Part shown: piece after piece, positions 9,198 to 17,005 of the stretch
Numbering within the stretch: the first letter of the stretch is position 1
Layout of the letters: every line of letters starts with the position of its first letter
Origin: Streptomyces sp. NBC_01716
GTDB lineage: Bacteria; Actinomycetota; Actinomycetes; Streptomycetales; Streptomycetaceae
Length of the DNA: 64,000 bases
Assembly: GCF_036248275.1 (NCBI RefSeq)
Contig: NZ_CP109181.1
Span: forward strand, 7,812,001-7,876,000
Direction of reading: 5' to 3'
Notes under the pieces: generated by a model
Databases searched by the model: none
What the model saw: only the letters and a program-made list of their open reading frames with translations
What the model was told of the DNA's origin: nothing
Position numbers and translations under genes: made by a program

Positions 9198-10907
9198 CAC
9201 CCGGCGATAGGATAAGCGCTGTCGCGCTAGGGAGTGGTAAGTGCCGCTGTGCGAAATCTCCTAGTAACCTTGGCGGCGATTACCGGCCCGTAGGGGAACT
9301 TTCGAGGGTCCGCAGAGCCGGGTCTGCTGCTGTACGGGGCGAATTGGGCGGGTGCCGACACCCGGAGTCGGCCGCTTCACGGACTGCCTGTACTACGATA
9401 CGGTCCTCACCGTCGGTCGCGGTTACCAAAAAACGCTTCCGTCGCCGATTCAAGCGCGTCGGCTTGCTTTCGGCCAAAACCCTGAAGACCAGCGACGATC
9501 TGCCCCCGGCGACCTAGACGGAATCCATACGCGAAGGGTTCCGGCCGTGACGTGTTCATCACGCGGATAGGTGAAGTCGGTGTTACCGGTGAGTTCGCAG
9601 GGCCCGAGTGGTGCAGCCGCGACGCGGCTCCCGGTGCGTACGTACGGAGACCGCCGCGACGGGGCCGACAGGATCGCGCGGAGCGGCCGGCGGACTCGGG
9701 GGACGACTGACTCCCGGTACGGAGAACGGGAGTTGAAGACCCCGTGAATCCACCGCGGTCCGCGCGGTGACCGTGTGAACGCCCTGGTGAGGCGGCGGGA
9801 GGGGCTCAGGTCCCGGGGGTGTGGTCCTGGTGGACCCCGAGCGGCGCGCGGCCGAATCGCCCCGCGCACAAACGCGCCGAGCGTGCTCCCTTGGCAAATC
9901 GGCTCGCCTAGGGTCCGGACATCCCCGCGCGCTTTTCCCGCACGACGATGGCGGAGCGAAGCGTGCGGCGGACGGACCTTTTGTGCGCACGGGATGAACG
10001 GCTGTTGGCCTTAAGATGCCCGGCTGTATGCCCTGGTCGGAGAAGTGCGCGAGCCCCGGCATTCCGTTTGCGGCGGATAGTGCGGTGGGCGCAAGGCCGA
10101 CGGCGGCTGGGCGGCGCGGAATTGAAGATAGCAGGCGCGCGGGGGCGCGAGCGGCGCGCGGCGGGGCTGTTTACCTTGCTGTTGAAAAACAATAGTCACG
10201 CCTTTTCCCTCGCGCCATAGTCCACCCCGGGCAGGGGATACCGGTCACGTGCGGGTACTTGCGGGCGACGGGACGGCCCGTTCGGGCGAGGGCGCTCCCG
10301 TGGTGAAAACATAGCGCATCGGCGTTGTTGAACTCGCCGAGTTCGGCGCCCCCGAACAGCGCCCCGCAGGTGGGCTGTCGGATCCGGGCTCCGCCGCCGG
10401 GCCGGGCGACCGCTGCGGAGCCGCGAGACCGGGCGGGGATCGGCCACCCTCCTTCGCTCCCCAAGACCGGAACGTGCCCGTCAGGATGGACCGCGGCCGC
10501 AAGCGGAACCGAAATAGGGGTTGGGAAATAGGGGTAAATAAATAGGGGGTGAGTAGGGGGCGTATCCGCATGGCCAGGCTCGCGCCCAGGTCGGATCGCG
10601 CGCCGTCGGCGCCTCGGCACATGGGCGCGAGCCTCGAACCCCCGGCATCCGCCCCCTACGCCCGGCCGGGGACCCTCGTCGGCCACCTCGCGGGCCGTCA
10701 TGTCCCGCCGTACGGCACGGGCTTGGAGTTCCTCACACGGCCTCGTCGTACCGGCCGACGCTCTCGACCCCCGTCATCGGGGTCCATGTCGGGAATAGGC
10801 CGGTACTCGCCCTCAAACGGCATGCGACTCGTCACATTCACCGCAATTGGCCGGTCCTGCGCCTACCGAGTGTTCCTCGCACAGGTTTATCGGCCATACT
10901 GCCAGCC
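9198..10907. other. Long non-coding stretch at the border of the polyketide cluster
   Basis: About 1.8 kb separates the LAL start (9078) from the next convincing gene (10908). Open frames on both strands here are short, Arg/Pro-rich and without motifs or plausible ribosome binding sites, and local composition is uneven, with AT-rich patches near 9420-9480, 10180-10200 and 10510-10550. Apart from the operator at its left end and the G-rich tract at 10517-10560, I see no gene, RNA gene or mobile-element end. It may be a decayed segment or a long regulatory region. Confidence 0.6.
10517..10560 (+). other. G-run cluster, potential G-quadruplex
   Basis: Five G-runs of 4, 3, 4, 5 and 5 bases (10517-10520, 10523-10525, 10531-10534, 10545-10549, 10556-10560) lie on the plus strand, separated by 2-10 bases that are mostly A and T. 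Four runs with loops this short meet the usual G-quadruplex pattern. The A/T-rich linkers stand out in this genome. No gene overlaps it; the nearest start is at 10908. Confidence 0.5.
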
Positions 10908-11507
10908 GTGGAGCGCATCGATCCGATAATCCAGCCCGTACCCGCCGCGGGAACCGATCCCGGATTCATCCCTGGGCTCATGGCACCCCGCCTCGTAGAG
11001 GAGGCTGACGACGCAGCCAAGGACGTTCCTCAGGAGGCCGCCGACGAGGAGAAGGCCGAAGAGCCGACCGAGGAGGCCGAGACCTCCAAGGCACCGGCCG
11101 TCGCCGACCCCGAAGCGGAGACCGACGACAAGGCGGACGACGCGGACGACACGGACGCGGCGGTCTCCTTCAACAAGGACGCCCCGGAGGACGGCGACAC
11201 CGACACCGACGCCGACGTCGACAAGGACGGTCCCGTCTTCGACATCAGCGACCGCCGCGCCTCGATGACCGCCGACCGCACCGGCGTCCGCCTCCGGCTC
11301 GACGAGACCGAGGCGGAGTTCGGCTGGGACGAGATCGGCGCCGTGGAGATCGAGACCCCCAGGTTCACCCGCCGGTTCACCGTGACCCTGCACACCACCG
11401 GCCGCCGTCACTACCAGTCGGAGGTCGACGCACCCTCGCGGAGCAGCCTCAAGAAGTGGACGGCCGACCTCGACGCGGTGCTCGACGCCTACTTCGAGGA
11501 AGCCTGA
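10908..11507 (+). CDS. Acidic conserved hypothetical protein
   Basis: A 199-residue protein of unknown function. Residues ~1-115 are very rich in Asp, Glu and Ala with little hydrophobic sequence, so probably disordered. Residues ~116-199 look like a small folded domain with alternating charged and hydrophobic positions (FGWDEIGAVEIETPRF) and a C-terminal helix. No signal peptide or membrane segment. The GTG start has no ribosome binding site, but CATACT (10893-10898) lies 9 nt before it, so the mRNA may be leaderless. An internal ATG at 10980 is an alternative but has no better ribosome binding site. Codon use is strongly coding. Confidence 0.8.
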   Translation: MERIDPIIQPVPAAGTDPGFIPGLMAPRLVEEADDAAKDVPQEAADEEKAEEPTEEAETSKAPAVADPEAETDDKADDADDTDAAVSFNKDAPEDGDTDTDADVDKDGPVFDISDRRASMTADRTGVRLRLDETEAEFGWDEIGAVEIETPRFTRRFTVTLHTTGRRHYQSEVDAPSRSSLKKWTADLDAVLDAYFEEA

Positions 11508-11694
11508 CCGGACGCCTCGGGCGCCCCGTCCCCACCCCAACTCCTCGGTACTCCTCGGTCCCGGCCGGGCCGCACTCCGACGGCCCAGCCCAGGTGGCCG
11601 GTCCCTCGGCCCTGCTGTGCACTTGGGGCGAGCGGCCCCGATCGGGCGGGCCGCGTGCTGCCCGCGCGGGCGGCCGACGATCGAGGAGTCCCTG

Positions 11695-12264
11695 ATGAGA
11701 CGGCACACCAGGACAGTCACCGCGCTGGCCTCCGCCCTGCTGCTCGCCACCGCGGCGGCCGGCTGTTCGGACGGCGGTGGCGACAACGGCAGCGCCGCCG
11801 ACACCGACACCGGCAGCCAGGCGGACAGGCGTGAGGCCGAGGTGGTCCCGGCGGTGTCGTCGTCAGCGACCCCGAATGTCGACGTCAAGAACAACAACTC
11901 CCTCGGCAAGATTCTCGTCGACAACAAGGGCATGACGCTCTACGAGTTCGACAAGGACACGAAGAACAAGTCGATGTGCAACGGCGCGTGTGCCCAGCAG
12001 TGGCCGCCGTTCACCGTCAAGACGACGCCGGCCGCGGGCAGCGGGGTCAAGGGCAATCTGCTGAAGACCACCAAGCGCGACGACGGCAGCATGCAGGTGA
12101 CCTACAACGGACGCCCGCTCTACCACTTCGCCGACGACACGAAGGCCGGCCAGACCAACGGGCAGGGCCTCAACGCGTTCGGCGCCAAGTGGTACGTCAT
12201 GGGCCCCGACGGCAAGAAGATCACCAAGAACTCCGGGAACAGCAGCGGCGGCGGCGGTTACTGA
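11695..12264 (+). CDS. Secreted lipoprotein with two Lipoprotein_15-type repeats
   Basis: 189 residues. The N-terminus is a lipoprotein signal (Arg-rich start, Ala/Leu core, cleavage before the Cys in AAAGCS), followed by a low-complexity Gly/Asp linker. Two copies of the short secreted repeat of unknown function (PF03640 type) follow: one around LVDNKGMTLYEFDKD with nearby CNGAC, the second around GRPLYHFADDTK. The tail is Gly/Ser-rich. The ATG at 11695 has GAGGAG about 7 nt upstream; a longer frame from 11617 would bury the signal peptide and is rejected. Such proteins sit on the outer face of the actinobacterial membrane; their role is not established. It may form an expression unit with the membrane protein gene downstream. 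Confidence 0.9.
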   Translation: MRRHTRTVTALASALLLATAAAGCSDGGGDNGSAADTDTGSQADRREAEVVPAVSSSATPNVDVKNNNSLGKILVDNKGMTLYEFDKDTKNKSMCNGACAQQWPPFTVKTTPAAGSGVKGNLLKTTKRDDGSMQVTYNGRPLYHFADDTKAGQTNGQGLNAFGAKWYVMGPDGKKITKNSGNSSGGGGY

Positions 12265-12341
12265 TCGCCGGCAGCTCCGGTCCATGACCACTCGGAGCCC
12301 GGCAGGCGGCTCCGTCCCCGGGGGCGCGAATGGAGACCTCC

Positions 12342-12797
12342 ATGTCATCACAGACCCCCGCGCACGCCGCGCCCCGGCGCAGGGGCGGCGCGGGCCGCAT
12401 CGTGCGGGGTGTGGTCCGGGTGCTCGCGGCGGCGGCCCTGGCCCTCGACGCGTATTACCACGCGGATCTCGCGCCCCAGTACGACGGCATCAGCGAGGAC
12501 ATCAGCCAGGGCGACCTCTTCCGGATCGAGGCGGGCCTCTCCGCGCTGGCCGCGCTGCTCGTCCTCGTCTGGCGCCGGTTCCTGGGCGACGCCTACGCCT
12601 GGGCGGTGGCGGCGGGCGGACTCGCGCTCCTGCTCGTGTACCGGTACGTGAACGTCGGCGTCCTCGGCCCGTTCCCGAACATGTACGAACCGATCTGGTT
12701 CGGCGAGAAGCAGGCCACCGTCGTGGTCGAGGCGATCGCCGTCGTGGCCACGGCGTATCTGCTGATCTTCCGTCCCCGGGGCAGACGTCTGTACTGA
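12342..12797 (+). CDS. Small integral membrane protein
   Basis: 151 residues with four predicted membrane helices (around RVLAAAALALDAYY, GLSALAALLVLVW, AVAAGGLALLLVY and VVEAIAVVATAYLLIF) and a basic N-terminus. No catalytic motif was recognised. It follows the lipoprotein gene by about 80 nt in the same direction, so the two may be co-transcribed. I chose the ATG at 12342 because TGGAG precedes it by 6 nt; an in-frame ATG at 12330 would add four residues. Function unknown. Confidence 0.82.
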   Translation: MSSQTPAHAAPRRRGGAGRIVRGVVRVLAAAALALDAYYHADLAPQYDGISEDISQGDLFRIEAGLSALAALLVLVWRRFLGDAYAWAVAAGGLALLLVYRYVNVGVLGPFPNMYEPIWFGEKQATVVVEAIAVVATAYLLIFRPRGRRLY

Positions 12798-12935
12798 CCC
12801 GGATCACCGGTCCGCCCGGCCCGCGGGTCCGGCCGACCGCCCGTCGACACATCCTTGACCGGCCATCCGCGCGGCCCCGGAGTAGCCTGAGATTACCGGG
12901 GGCGTGCTGAGCGCTGGAGGTGAGGGCAACGATTC

Positions 12936-13157
12936 ATGTCCGTCACAGATGACTCCGCGCAGAGCCCGGTGGGAGCGGTCGGACGCATCACGGTCCCGAT
13001 CCCGCCGGACGGCCCCGGAGAAGTACTGGTGGCCGTACGCGGCGGTTCCGAAGCCTACGCGGCCTGGTGCGACCGGCCGATCGCCACGAACGTACGGGTC
13101 CTGGTGACCGACCGTGTCTCGGCCCGCTCGGTGATGGTGGAGCCCCTTCCCGACTGA
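12936..13157 (+). CDS. Stand-alone NfeD-like (OB-fold) small protein
   Basis: 73 residues, starting near GGAGGTGAGG. The pattern GAVGRITVPIPPDGPGEVLV...GGSEAYAAWCDRPI...TNVRVLV...VMVEPLP resembles the C-terminal soluble beta-barrel of NfeD proteins, without their membrane part. It lies 70 nt before an SPFH/flotillin-like gene on the same strand. NfeD-SPFH gene pairs are well known in bacteria, where the NfeD domain partners the SPFH scaffold at the membrane; that supports the assignment. The domain call is by eye. Confidence 0.7.
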   Translation: MSVTDDSAQSPVGAVGRITVPIPPDGPGEVLVAVRGGSEAYAAWCDRPIATNVRVLVTDRVSARSVMVEPLPD

Positions 13158-13227
13158 AGCCCGGAAGCCCACCGAGACCGATCACGGCGTATGAGTGCGA
13201 GTGTGCAGTGAGGACAGGAGTTCCCTC

Positions 13228-14388
13228 ATGTTGTTCTGGCGCGTTCCAGCACCGAACGAGGCGATGCTCATCTCCGGTTCCAAACGGCAGGTCCAGGACA
13301 CCCAGTTCCGGATAGTCACCGGTCACGGCAGTTTCGTTCTACCCATCAAGCAGAAGGCCCGCATGCTGTCCCTGGCGTTGCGGGAGGCGGAGATAGCCGA
13401 GGACTGTGTCACCCAGCAGGGCATCCGGCTGACGGTGCGCGCGGTGACCGTCTTCAAGGTCGGTGACGACGCGGTGTCGATCGCCAACGCGGCCCGGCGT
13501 TTCCTCGCCGAGCAGGACCGGATGGAGGAGCTGGTGGGCCGGATCTTCGCCGGTCACCTGCGGTCCATCGTCGGTGGACTGACCGTCGAGCAGATCATCC
13601 GCGAGCGGGACCGGGTCGCCCAGGAGGTGAAGGCGGCCAGCCACAGCGAGATGGAGAAGCTCGGCATCGTCGTCGACGCCCTCCAGATCCAGGAGATCGA
13701 GGACGCCACCGGCTACATCAACAACCTGGCGGCGCCGCACGCCGCGGCTGTCGCGAGCCAGGCCCGTATCGCCGCGGCCAGGGCCGACCAGGAGGCCGCC
13801 GAGCGCGAGCAGCAGGCGGAGGCGCTGAAGGCCGAGTACGAGAGGGACACCTCGATCAAGCGCGCCGGCTTCCAGGCCGAGACGGAGCAGGTACGGGCCC
13901 GCGCCTCCCAGGCCGGACCGCTCGCTCAGGCGAAGGCGTCGCAGGACGTCATCGAGGAGCAGACGGCGCTGGCCGAGCGGCAGGCGATGCTGGCGGCCCA
14001 GCGGCTGGAGGCGGAGGTCAGGCGCCCGGCGGACGCGGAGGCGTACCGTCAGCGGACGCTCGCGCAGGCGCAGGCCGACGCGAACACCGCGCGCGCCCTC
14101 TCGCTGCGGGAGGGGAACCAGGAGCTTCTCGCGGCCAACCGTGTCGTGGAGGTGCTCCCGGAGCTCGCCGACGCGGCGGCGAAGGGCCTGGCGGACTCCA
14201 ACCTCACCGTCCTCAACGGCACCGACGGTGTCAACGAGATGGCGGCGGGGCTCGTCGGCCAGGGCATGACCATCCTCAACTCGCTCCAGCACCGGGGCGG
14301 TTCGACCCGGGCACCGGCGGAGCAGAGCCGGGAGGCGGCGCCCAACGTGAACGGACAGGCACCGGTGAAGGCGGACACCGCCAACTGA
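13228..14388 (+). CDS. SPFH/Band-7 domain, flotillin-like protein
   Basis: 386 residues. An N-terminal SPFH domain (~1-150, beginning MLFWRVPAPNEAMLI) is followed by a long coiled coil (~155-300) rich in Ala, Glu, Gln and Arg, then a helical C-terminal part and a polar tail. This is the bacterial flotillin layout: a membrane-associated scaffold that groups lipids and proteins. No clear N-terminal membrane helix is present, so attachment may be peripheral. The ATG at 13228 has AGGAG 7 nt upstream; a GTG at 13195 would add a non-conserved leader. The gene forms a unit with the NfeD-like gene before it and ends in a strong terminator. Confidence 0.9.
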   Translation: MLFWRVPAPNEAMLISGSKRQVQDTQFRIVTGHGSFVLPIKQKARMLSLALREAEIAEDCVTQQGIRLTVRAVTVFKVGDDAVSIANAARRFLAEQDRMEELVGRIFAGHLRSIVGGLTVEQIIRERDRVAQEVKAASHSEMEKLGIVVDALQIQEIEDATGYINNLAAPHAAAVASQARIAAARADQEAAEREQQAEALKAEYERDTSIKRAGFQAETEQVRARASQAGPLAQAKASQDVIEEQTALAERQAMLAAQRLEAEVRRPADAEAYRQRTLAQAQADANTARALSLREGNQELLAANRVVEVLPELADAAAKGLADSNLTVLNGTDGVNEMAAGLVGQGMTILNSLQHRGGSTRAPAEQSREAAPNVNGQAPVKADTAN

Positions 14389-14392
14389 CGAA

Positions 14393-14425
14393 GAGGGGCT
14401 TCCCGCCTCGGGCGGGAAGCCCCTC
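14393..14425. terminator. Bidirectional terminator between the flotillin-like gene and rpmG
   Basis: A perfect 15-bp stem (arms 14393-14407 and 14411-14425) with a TCG loop, 5 nt after the stop of the plus-strand SPFH gene and 12 nt beyond the stop of the convergent L33 gene. It can serve both transcripts. Confidence 0.88.
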
Positions 14426-14436
14426 GTGATCAGTGG

Positions 14437-14601
14437 TCAGCGCTCTTCGCGGAAGTCGACGTGCCGACGGGCGACCGGGTCGTACTTGCGCAGGACCAGA
14501 CGGTCCGCGTCGCTGCGGCGGTTCTTGCGGGTGACATACGTGTGGCCGGTGCCCGCGGTGGAGCGGAGCTTGATGACCGGACGGAGTTCGTTGTGTGCCA
14601 T
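14437..14601 (-). CDS. rpmG: 50S ribosomal protein L33, cysteine-free (zinc-independent) type
   Basis: 54 residues with the L33 pattern (MAHNELRPVIKLRSTAGTG start, YVTRKNRR core, DPVARRHVDFREER end). It has no cysteine, so it lacks the two CxxC zinc sites of the usual form. In Streptomyces such C-minus paralogues replace the zinc form during zinc starvation under Zur control. The ATG sits 6 nt after a TATGAT -10 box, implying a leaderless mRNA. The gene is convergent with the SPFH gene and shares its terminator. Too short for a typical ORF cut-off but unmistakable by sequence. Confidence 0.95.
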   Translation of the reverse strand: MAHNELRPVIKLRSTAGTGHTYVTRKNRRSDADRLVLRKYDPVARRHVDFREER

Positions 14602-14607
14602 GAGCAC

Positions 14608-14635
14608 ATCATACGATAATGGTTCCCATTTCCAA
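14608..14635 (-). promoter_or_regulatory. rpmG promoter with embedded palindrome, possible Zur site
   Basis: On the minus strand, TTGGAA (14630-14635), a 16-bp spacer and TATGAT (14608-14613) form a good promoter whose start point would fall at the rpmG ATG. The spacer holds the inverted repeat AATGG-N3-CCATT (14618-14630). Placement and the AT-rich palindrome suit a repressor; Zur is proposed only because C-minus L33 genes are known Zur targets. The match to a Zur box is not close. Confidence 0.55.
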
Positions 14636-14645
14636 AATGGCCCGC

Positions 14646-15146
14646 TCACCGCTTCCGTCGTCCCGCACCCCGCCGCCGGCTCTCCTCGGCCGGCCGCGAG
14701 ATCGACCGCGACTGGACGTGCTCGTAGACCATCGTCGTCTGCACGTCCGCGACCTCGCGGCGCTCGGTGAGACGGTCGATGACGAAGGCGTACAGCCCGT
14801 CGACGTCGGGGACGGCCACATGCAGGAGGAAATCGTGCGGGCCCGATGTCACGAACAGCCCGATGGTCTCCGGCAGCCCCGCCGCCCACTCGCGGAACCC
14901 CTCGATCACGGGCCGGGACGGCGGTCTGATCCGTACGGAGATCAGCGCCTGTACGGGGCGGCCCACCGACTCCAGGTCGAGCGACGCGTGGAACCCGTCG
15001 ATCACGCCCCGCTCGCGGAGGATCTTGACCCGCTCCAGCGAGGTGGAGGGGGAGACGCCGGTCTTGGCGGCGAGATCGCGGTTGGTCTGCCGTGCATCGT
15101 GCTGGAGCTCCCGCAGCAGAGCCCAGTCGAGCGCATCAAGTTCCAT
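14646..15146 (-). CDS. Lrp/AsnC-family transcriptional regulator
   Basis: 166 residues. An N-terminal winged HTH (~1-60; DALDWALLRELQHDARQTNRDLA, then the recognition helix in GVSPSTSLERVKIL) is followed by an AsnC/RAM ligand-binding domain (~70-145). The tail is basic (RRRGAGRRKR). ATG at 15146 with GAGGGG about 8 nt upstream; a longer frame from 15221 overlaps the divergent gene and is rejected. It faces the DUF2000 gene across 73 nt, the common layout of Lrp regulators and their targets, so it probably controls that gene and itself. The ligand is unknown, most likely an amino acid. Confidence 0.93.
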   Translation of the reverse strand: MELDALDWALLRELQHDARQTNRDLAAKTGVSPSTSLERVKILRERGVIDGFHASLDLESVGRPVQALISVRIRPPSRPVIEGFREWAAGLPETIGLFVTSGPHDFLLHVAVPDVDGLYAFVIDRLTERREVADVQTTMVYEHVQSRSISRPAEESRRRGAGRRKR

Positions 15147-15162
15147 GTTTCTGCCCCTCGGA

Positions 15163-15195
15163 CGTACGAAGTGCGCCGGAACTCCCCATCGTACG
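15163..15195. promoter_or_regulatory. Inverted repeat between the Lrp regulator and the DUF2000 gene
   Basis: CGTACGA (15163-15169) and TCGTACG (15189-15195) form exact 7-bp arms 19 bp apart in the 73-bp divergent intergenic region. This is a plausible operator for the adjacent Lrp-type regulator, whose family often binds widely spaced half-sites. Confidence 0.4.
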
Positions 15196-15219
15196 CATGA
15201 CTGCCTACCGTTCTGAGGC

Positions 15220-15693
15220 ATGACCGTTCAGAACGACATCTCTCAGCTCGCTCACGACGCGACGACCGGCCTCTCCACCCGCCAGGCCCCGCTCAAGTGG
15301 GTCGTCGTCATCGACGAGTCCCTGCCCGCCGGGCGCGCGGTGAACGCGGCGGTCTGTACGGCCGCCGCCGTCGGCAGGGCCCTGCCCGACCTGCTAGGGG
15401 GCGACGGCCGGGACGGCTCGGGGCAGCTGCACCCGGGGCTGCCCTGGGCGGGCTGTTCCGTCCTGGCCGCCGACGCCGCCACCCTCCACGCCCTGCGGGA
15501 GAAGGCGACCGCCAAGGAGGACGTCTTCGTGGTCGACATGCCGGAGCCCGCGCAGACGTCCCGGATCTACGACGAGTACCTCGGCCTGCTCGCCGGTACC
15601 AAGCACGAGGATCTGACCTATCTCGCGGTCGGCCTCGTCGGCCCGCGCAACCGGATCGGCAAGCTCGTCGGCAAACTGCCCCTGCTGCGCTGA
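15220..15693 (+). CDS. DUF2000-family protein
   Basis: 157 residues. The pattern LKWVVVIDESLPAGRAVNAAV at 25-45, followed by VVDMPEPAQTSRIYDEY and a closing GLVGPRNRIGKLVGKLPLLR, fits the DUF2000 family, small soluble proteins of unknown function. No membrane segment. It is transcribed divergently from an Lrp/AsnC regulator and is the likely target. The ATG at 15220 lies shortly after GAGG. A role in amino-acid metabolism is only a guess from the neighbouring regulator. Confidence 0.85.
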   Translation: MTVQNDISQLAHDATTGLSTRQAPLKWVVVIDESLPAGRAVNAAVCTAAAVGRALPDLLGGDGRDGSGQLHPGLPWAGCSVLAADAATLHALREKATAKEDVFVVDMPEPAQTSRIYDEYLGLLAGTKHEDLTYLAVGLVGPRNRIGKLVGKLPLLR

Positions 15694-15700
15694 CGGCCCG

Positions 15701-16672
15701 TCAGGAGGTGACGCTCAGCACGATCTTCCCGCGCGTCCGTCCCTCCTGGACCCGCCGGTGTGCCTCGGCCGCGTCCGCCAGCGGCAGGACGCCCTCCACC
15801 TCGACGCGTACGACGCCCTCGTCGATCAGTCCGGCGATGCGGGTGAGGGAGACGCCGTCCGGCTCCACCAGGAAGGCGGTCGCGTTCAGCCCCCGCGCCC
15901 GCGCGGTGTCGAGCAGTTCCGGCGCGACGCCGGACGGGACGGCGACGATCGTGCCGCCCGGCCGCAGGGTCTCCAGCGAGCGGCTGGTCGTCGCGTCGTG
16001 CCCCTCGCCCACCAGGTCGATGACGACGTCGACGTCGCTCACGGCCTCCTCGAAGCGGACCCGGGTGTAGTCCACGACCTCGTCCGCGCCCAGTTCGCGC
16101 AGCCAGTCGTGCTTCGCGGCGCTCGCCGTCCCGATGACATACGCCCCGAGGTGCTTCGCGAACTGCACCGCCAGATGCCCCACGCCGCCCGCCGCCGCGT
16201 GGATCAGCACCCGCTGCCCTGCTTCCACGTGCGCCGCGTCCACCAGCGACTGCCAGGCCGTCAGGCCTGCGAGCGGCACGGCGGCGGCCGTGTTGTGGTC
16301 GAGCGTGCGGGGCTTGAGCGCGAACTGCCGTGAGGGCGCGGTCACATACTCGGCGTACGCGGACGCGGGCCGCGGGAACCAGGGCATCCCGTACACCTCG
16401 TCGCCCACCTTCAGCGTGTGCACACCGAAGCCGACCTCCTCCACCACACCGGACACGTCCCAGCCCAGGACGAACGGGGGAGCGCCGAGGAGACCGGCCA
16501 TGCCGCCGCTCTCGCGCGACTTCCAGTCGACCGGGTTCACGCCGGCCGCGTGCACCCGTACCAGCACCTCGGTCGGGACCGGGCGGGGCCGCGGGCGGTC
16601 GGAGAGGCGCAGCACCTCGGGCCCGCCGAGGGAGTTCTGGATGATCGCGCGCATGGTCGGCTCACTGCTCAT
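15701..16672 (-). CDS. Zinc-free MDR-type NADP-dependent quinone oxidoreductase-like protein
   Basis: 323 residues of the medium-chain dehydrogenase fold. It has an N-terminal GroES-like domain (VLVRVHAAGVNPVDWKSRES), a nucleotide-binding domain with AAAGGVGHLAVQFAKHLGA at the GxGxxG turn, and a closing GKIVLSV segment. The zinc ligands of true alcohol dehydrogenases are not apparent, as in quinone/enone reductases. The ATG at 16672 has AGGAG 11 nt upstream. A divergent HxlR-type regulator remnant lies next to it, the usual partner of such genes. Substrate unknown. Confidence 0.93.
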   Translation of the reverse strand: MSSEPTMRAIIQNSLGGPEVLRLSDRPRPRPVPTEVLVRVHAAGVNPVDWKSRESGGMAGLLGAPPFVLGWDVSGVVEEVGFGVHTLKVGDEVYGMPWFPRPASAYAEYVTAPSRQFALKPRTLDHNTAAAVPLAGLTAWQSLVDAAHVEAGQRVLIHAAAGGVGHLAVQFAKHLGAYVIGTASAAKHDWLRELGADEVVDYTRVRFEEAVSDVDVVIDLVGEGHDATTSRSLETLRPGGTIVAVPSGVAPELLDTARARGLNATAFLVEPDGVSLTRIAGLIDEGVVRVEVEGVLPLADAAEAHRRVQEGRTRGKIVLSVTS

Positions 16673-16755
16673 GTCGGTGAAGTCTCCTGAAAGAGTGCGT
16701 GCCGGGGGAGCGCCGAGGACGCCGGTCCCGGTCGGTGGATCTTCGACACCGCGAA

Positions 16756-16772
16756 AGTACTCCCCGGGTACT
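16756..16772. promoter_or_regulatory. HxlR-like operator between the oxidoreductase and the regulator remnant
   Basis: AGTAC-N7-GTACT is an exact inverted repeat (arms 16756-16760 and 16768-16772), 84 nt upstream of the oxidoreductase start. HxlR/HypR regulators bind GTAC-type paired half-sites next to the oxidoreductase genes they control, so this may be the old operator of the now broken regulator. Confidence 0.45.
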
Positions 16773-16775
16773 GCT

Positions 16776-16967
16776 TTCCCGCAAGGGGCACTGCTTTGGG
16801 CCGCCCTCGCCATCGGTGCCCTCGAAGAGGGCCCGCAGCGCTTCGGCGCCCTCCAGCGGCGGCTCCAGGGGGTCAGCCCCAAAGTGCTCACCAGCACCCT
16901 GCGCCGACTCGCGGACCTGGACGAGATGCGCACACTCGAGCCGGGTCTCTCACCGGTGACCGAGTGA
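16776..16967 (+). pseudogene. Remnant of an HxlR-family regulator
   Basis: About 63 codons read as LLWAALAIGALEEGPQRFGA, then LQRRLQGVSPKVLTSTLRRL, then ADLDEMRTLEPGLSPVTE and a stop. The block RFGxLxRxLxGVSPKVLTxTLRxL is the hallmark HTH of HxlR regulators. The N-terminal CPV/KW part is missing, there is no start codon with a ribosome binding site, and the wing and C-terminal helix (about 30 residues) are replaced by an early stop; after ADL the usual E.DGLV..R pattern is damaged. Family members are usually 100-130 residues. It faces the quinone oxidoreductase gene that such regulators typically repress. Confidence 0.7.
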
Positions 16968-17005
16968 CCGGCTGACCGCGGCCGACCGACGGCCGGCGGC
17001 CCGCG

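Noticed and set aside
9280..9477. 65-codon minus-strand frame with a Lys/Arg-rich start
   Set aside because: No ribosome binding site, poor codon bias in its second half and no recognisable domain; kept as part of the non-coding stretch.
9948..10220. 90-codon plus-strand frame in the long intergenic region
   Set aside because: Arg-rich, random third positions, no start signal and no motif.
14618..14630. Confident Zur box upstream of rpmG
   Set aside because: The palindrome AATGG-N3-CCATT does not match the usual TGAAAATNATTTTCA pattern well, so Zur is offered only as a hypothesis.
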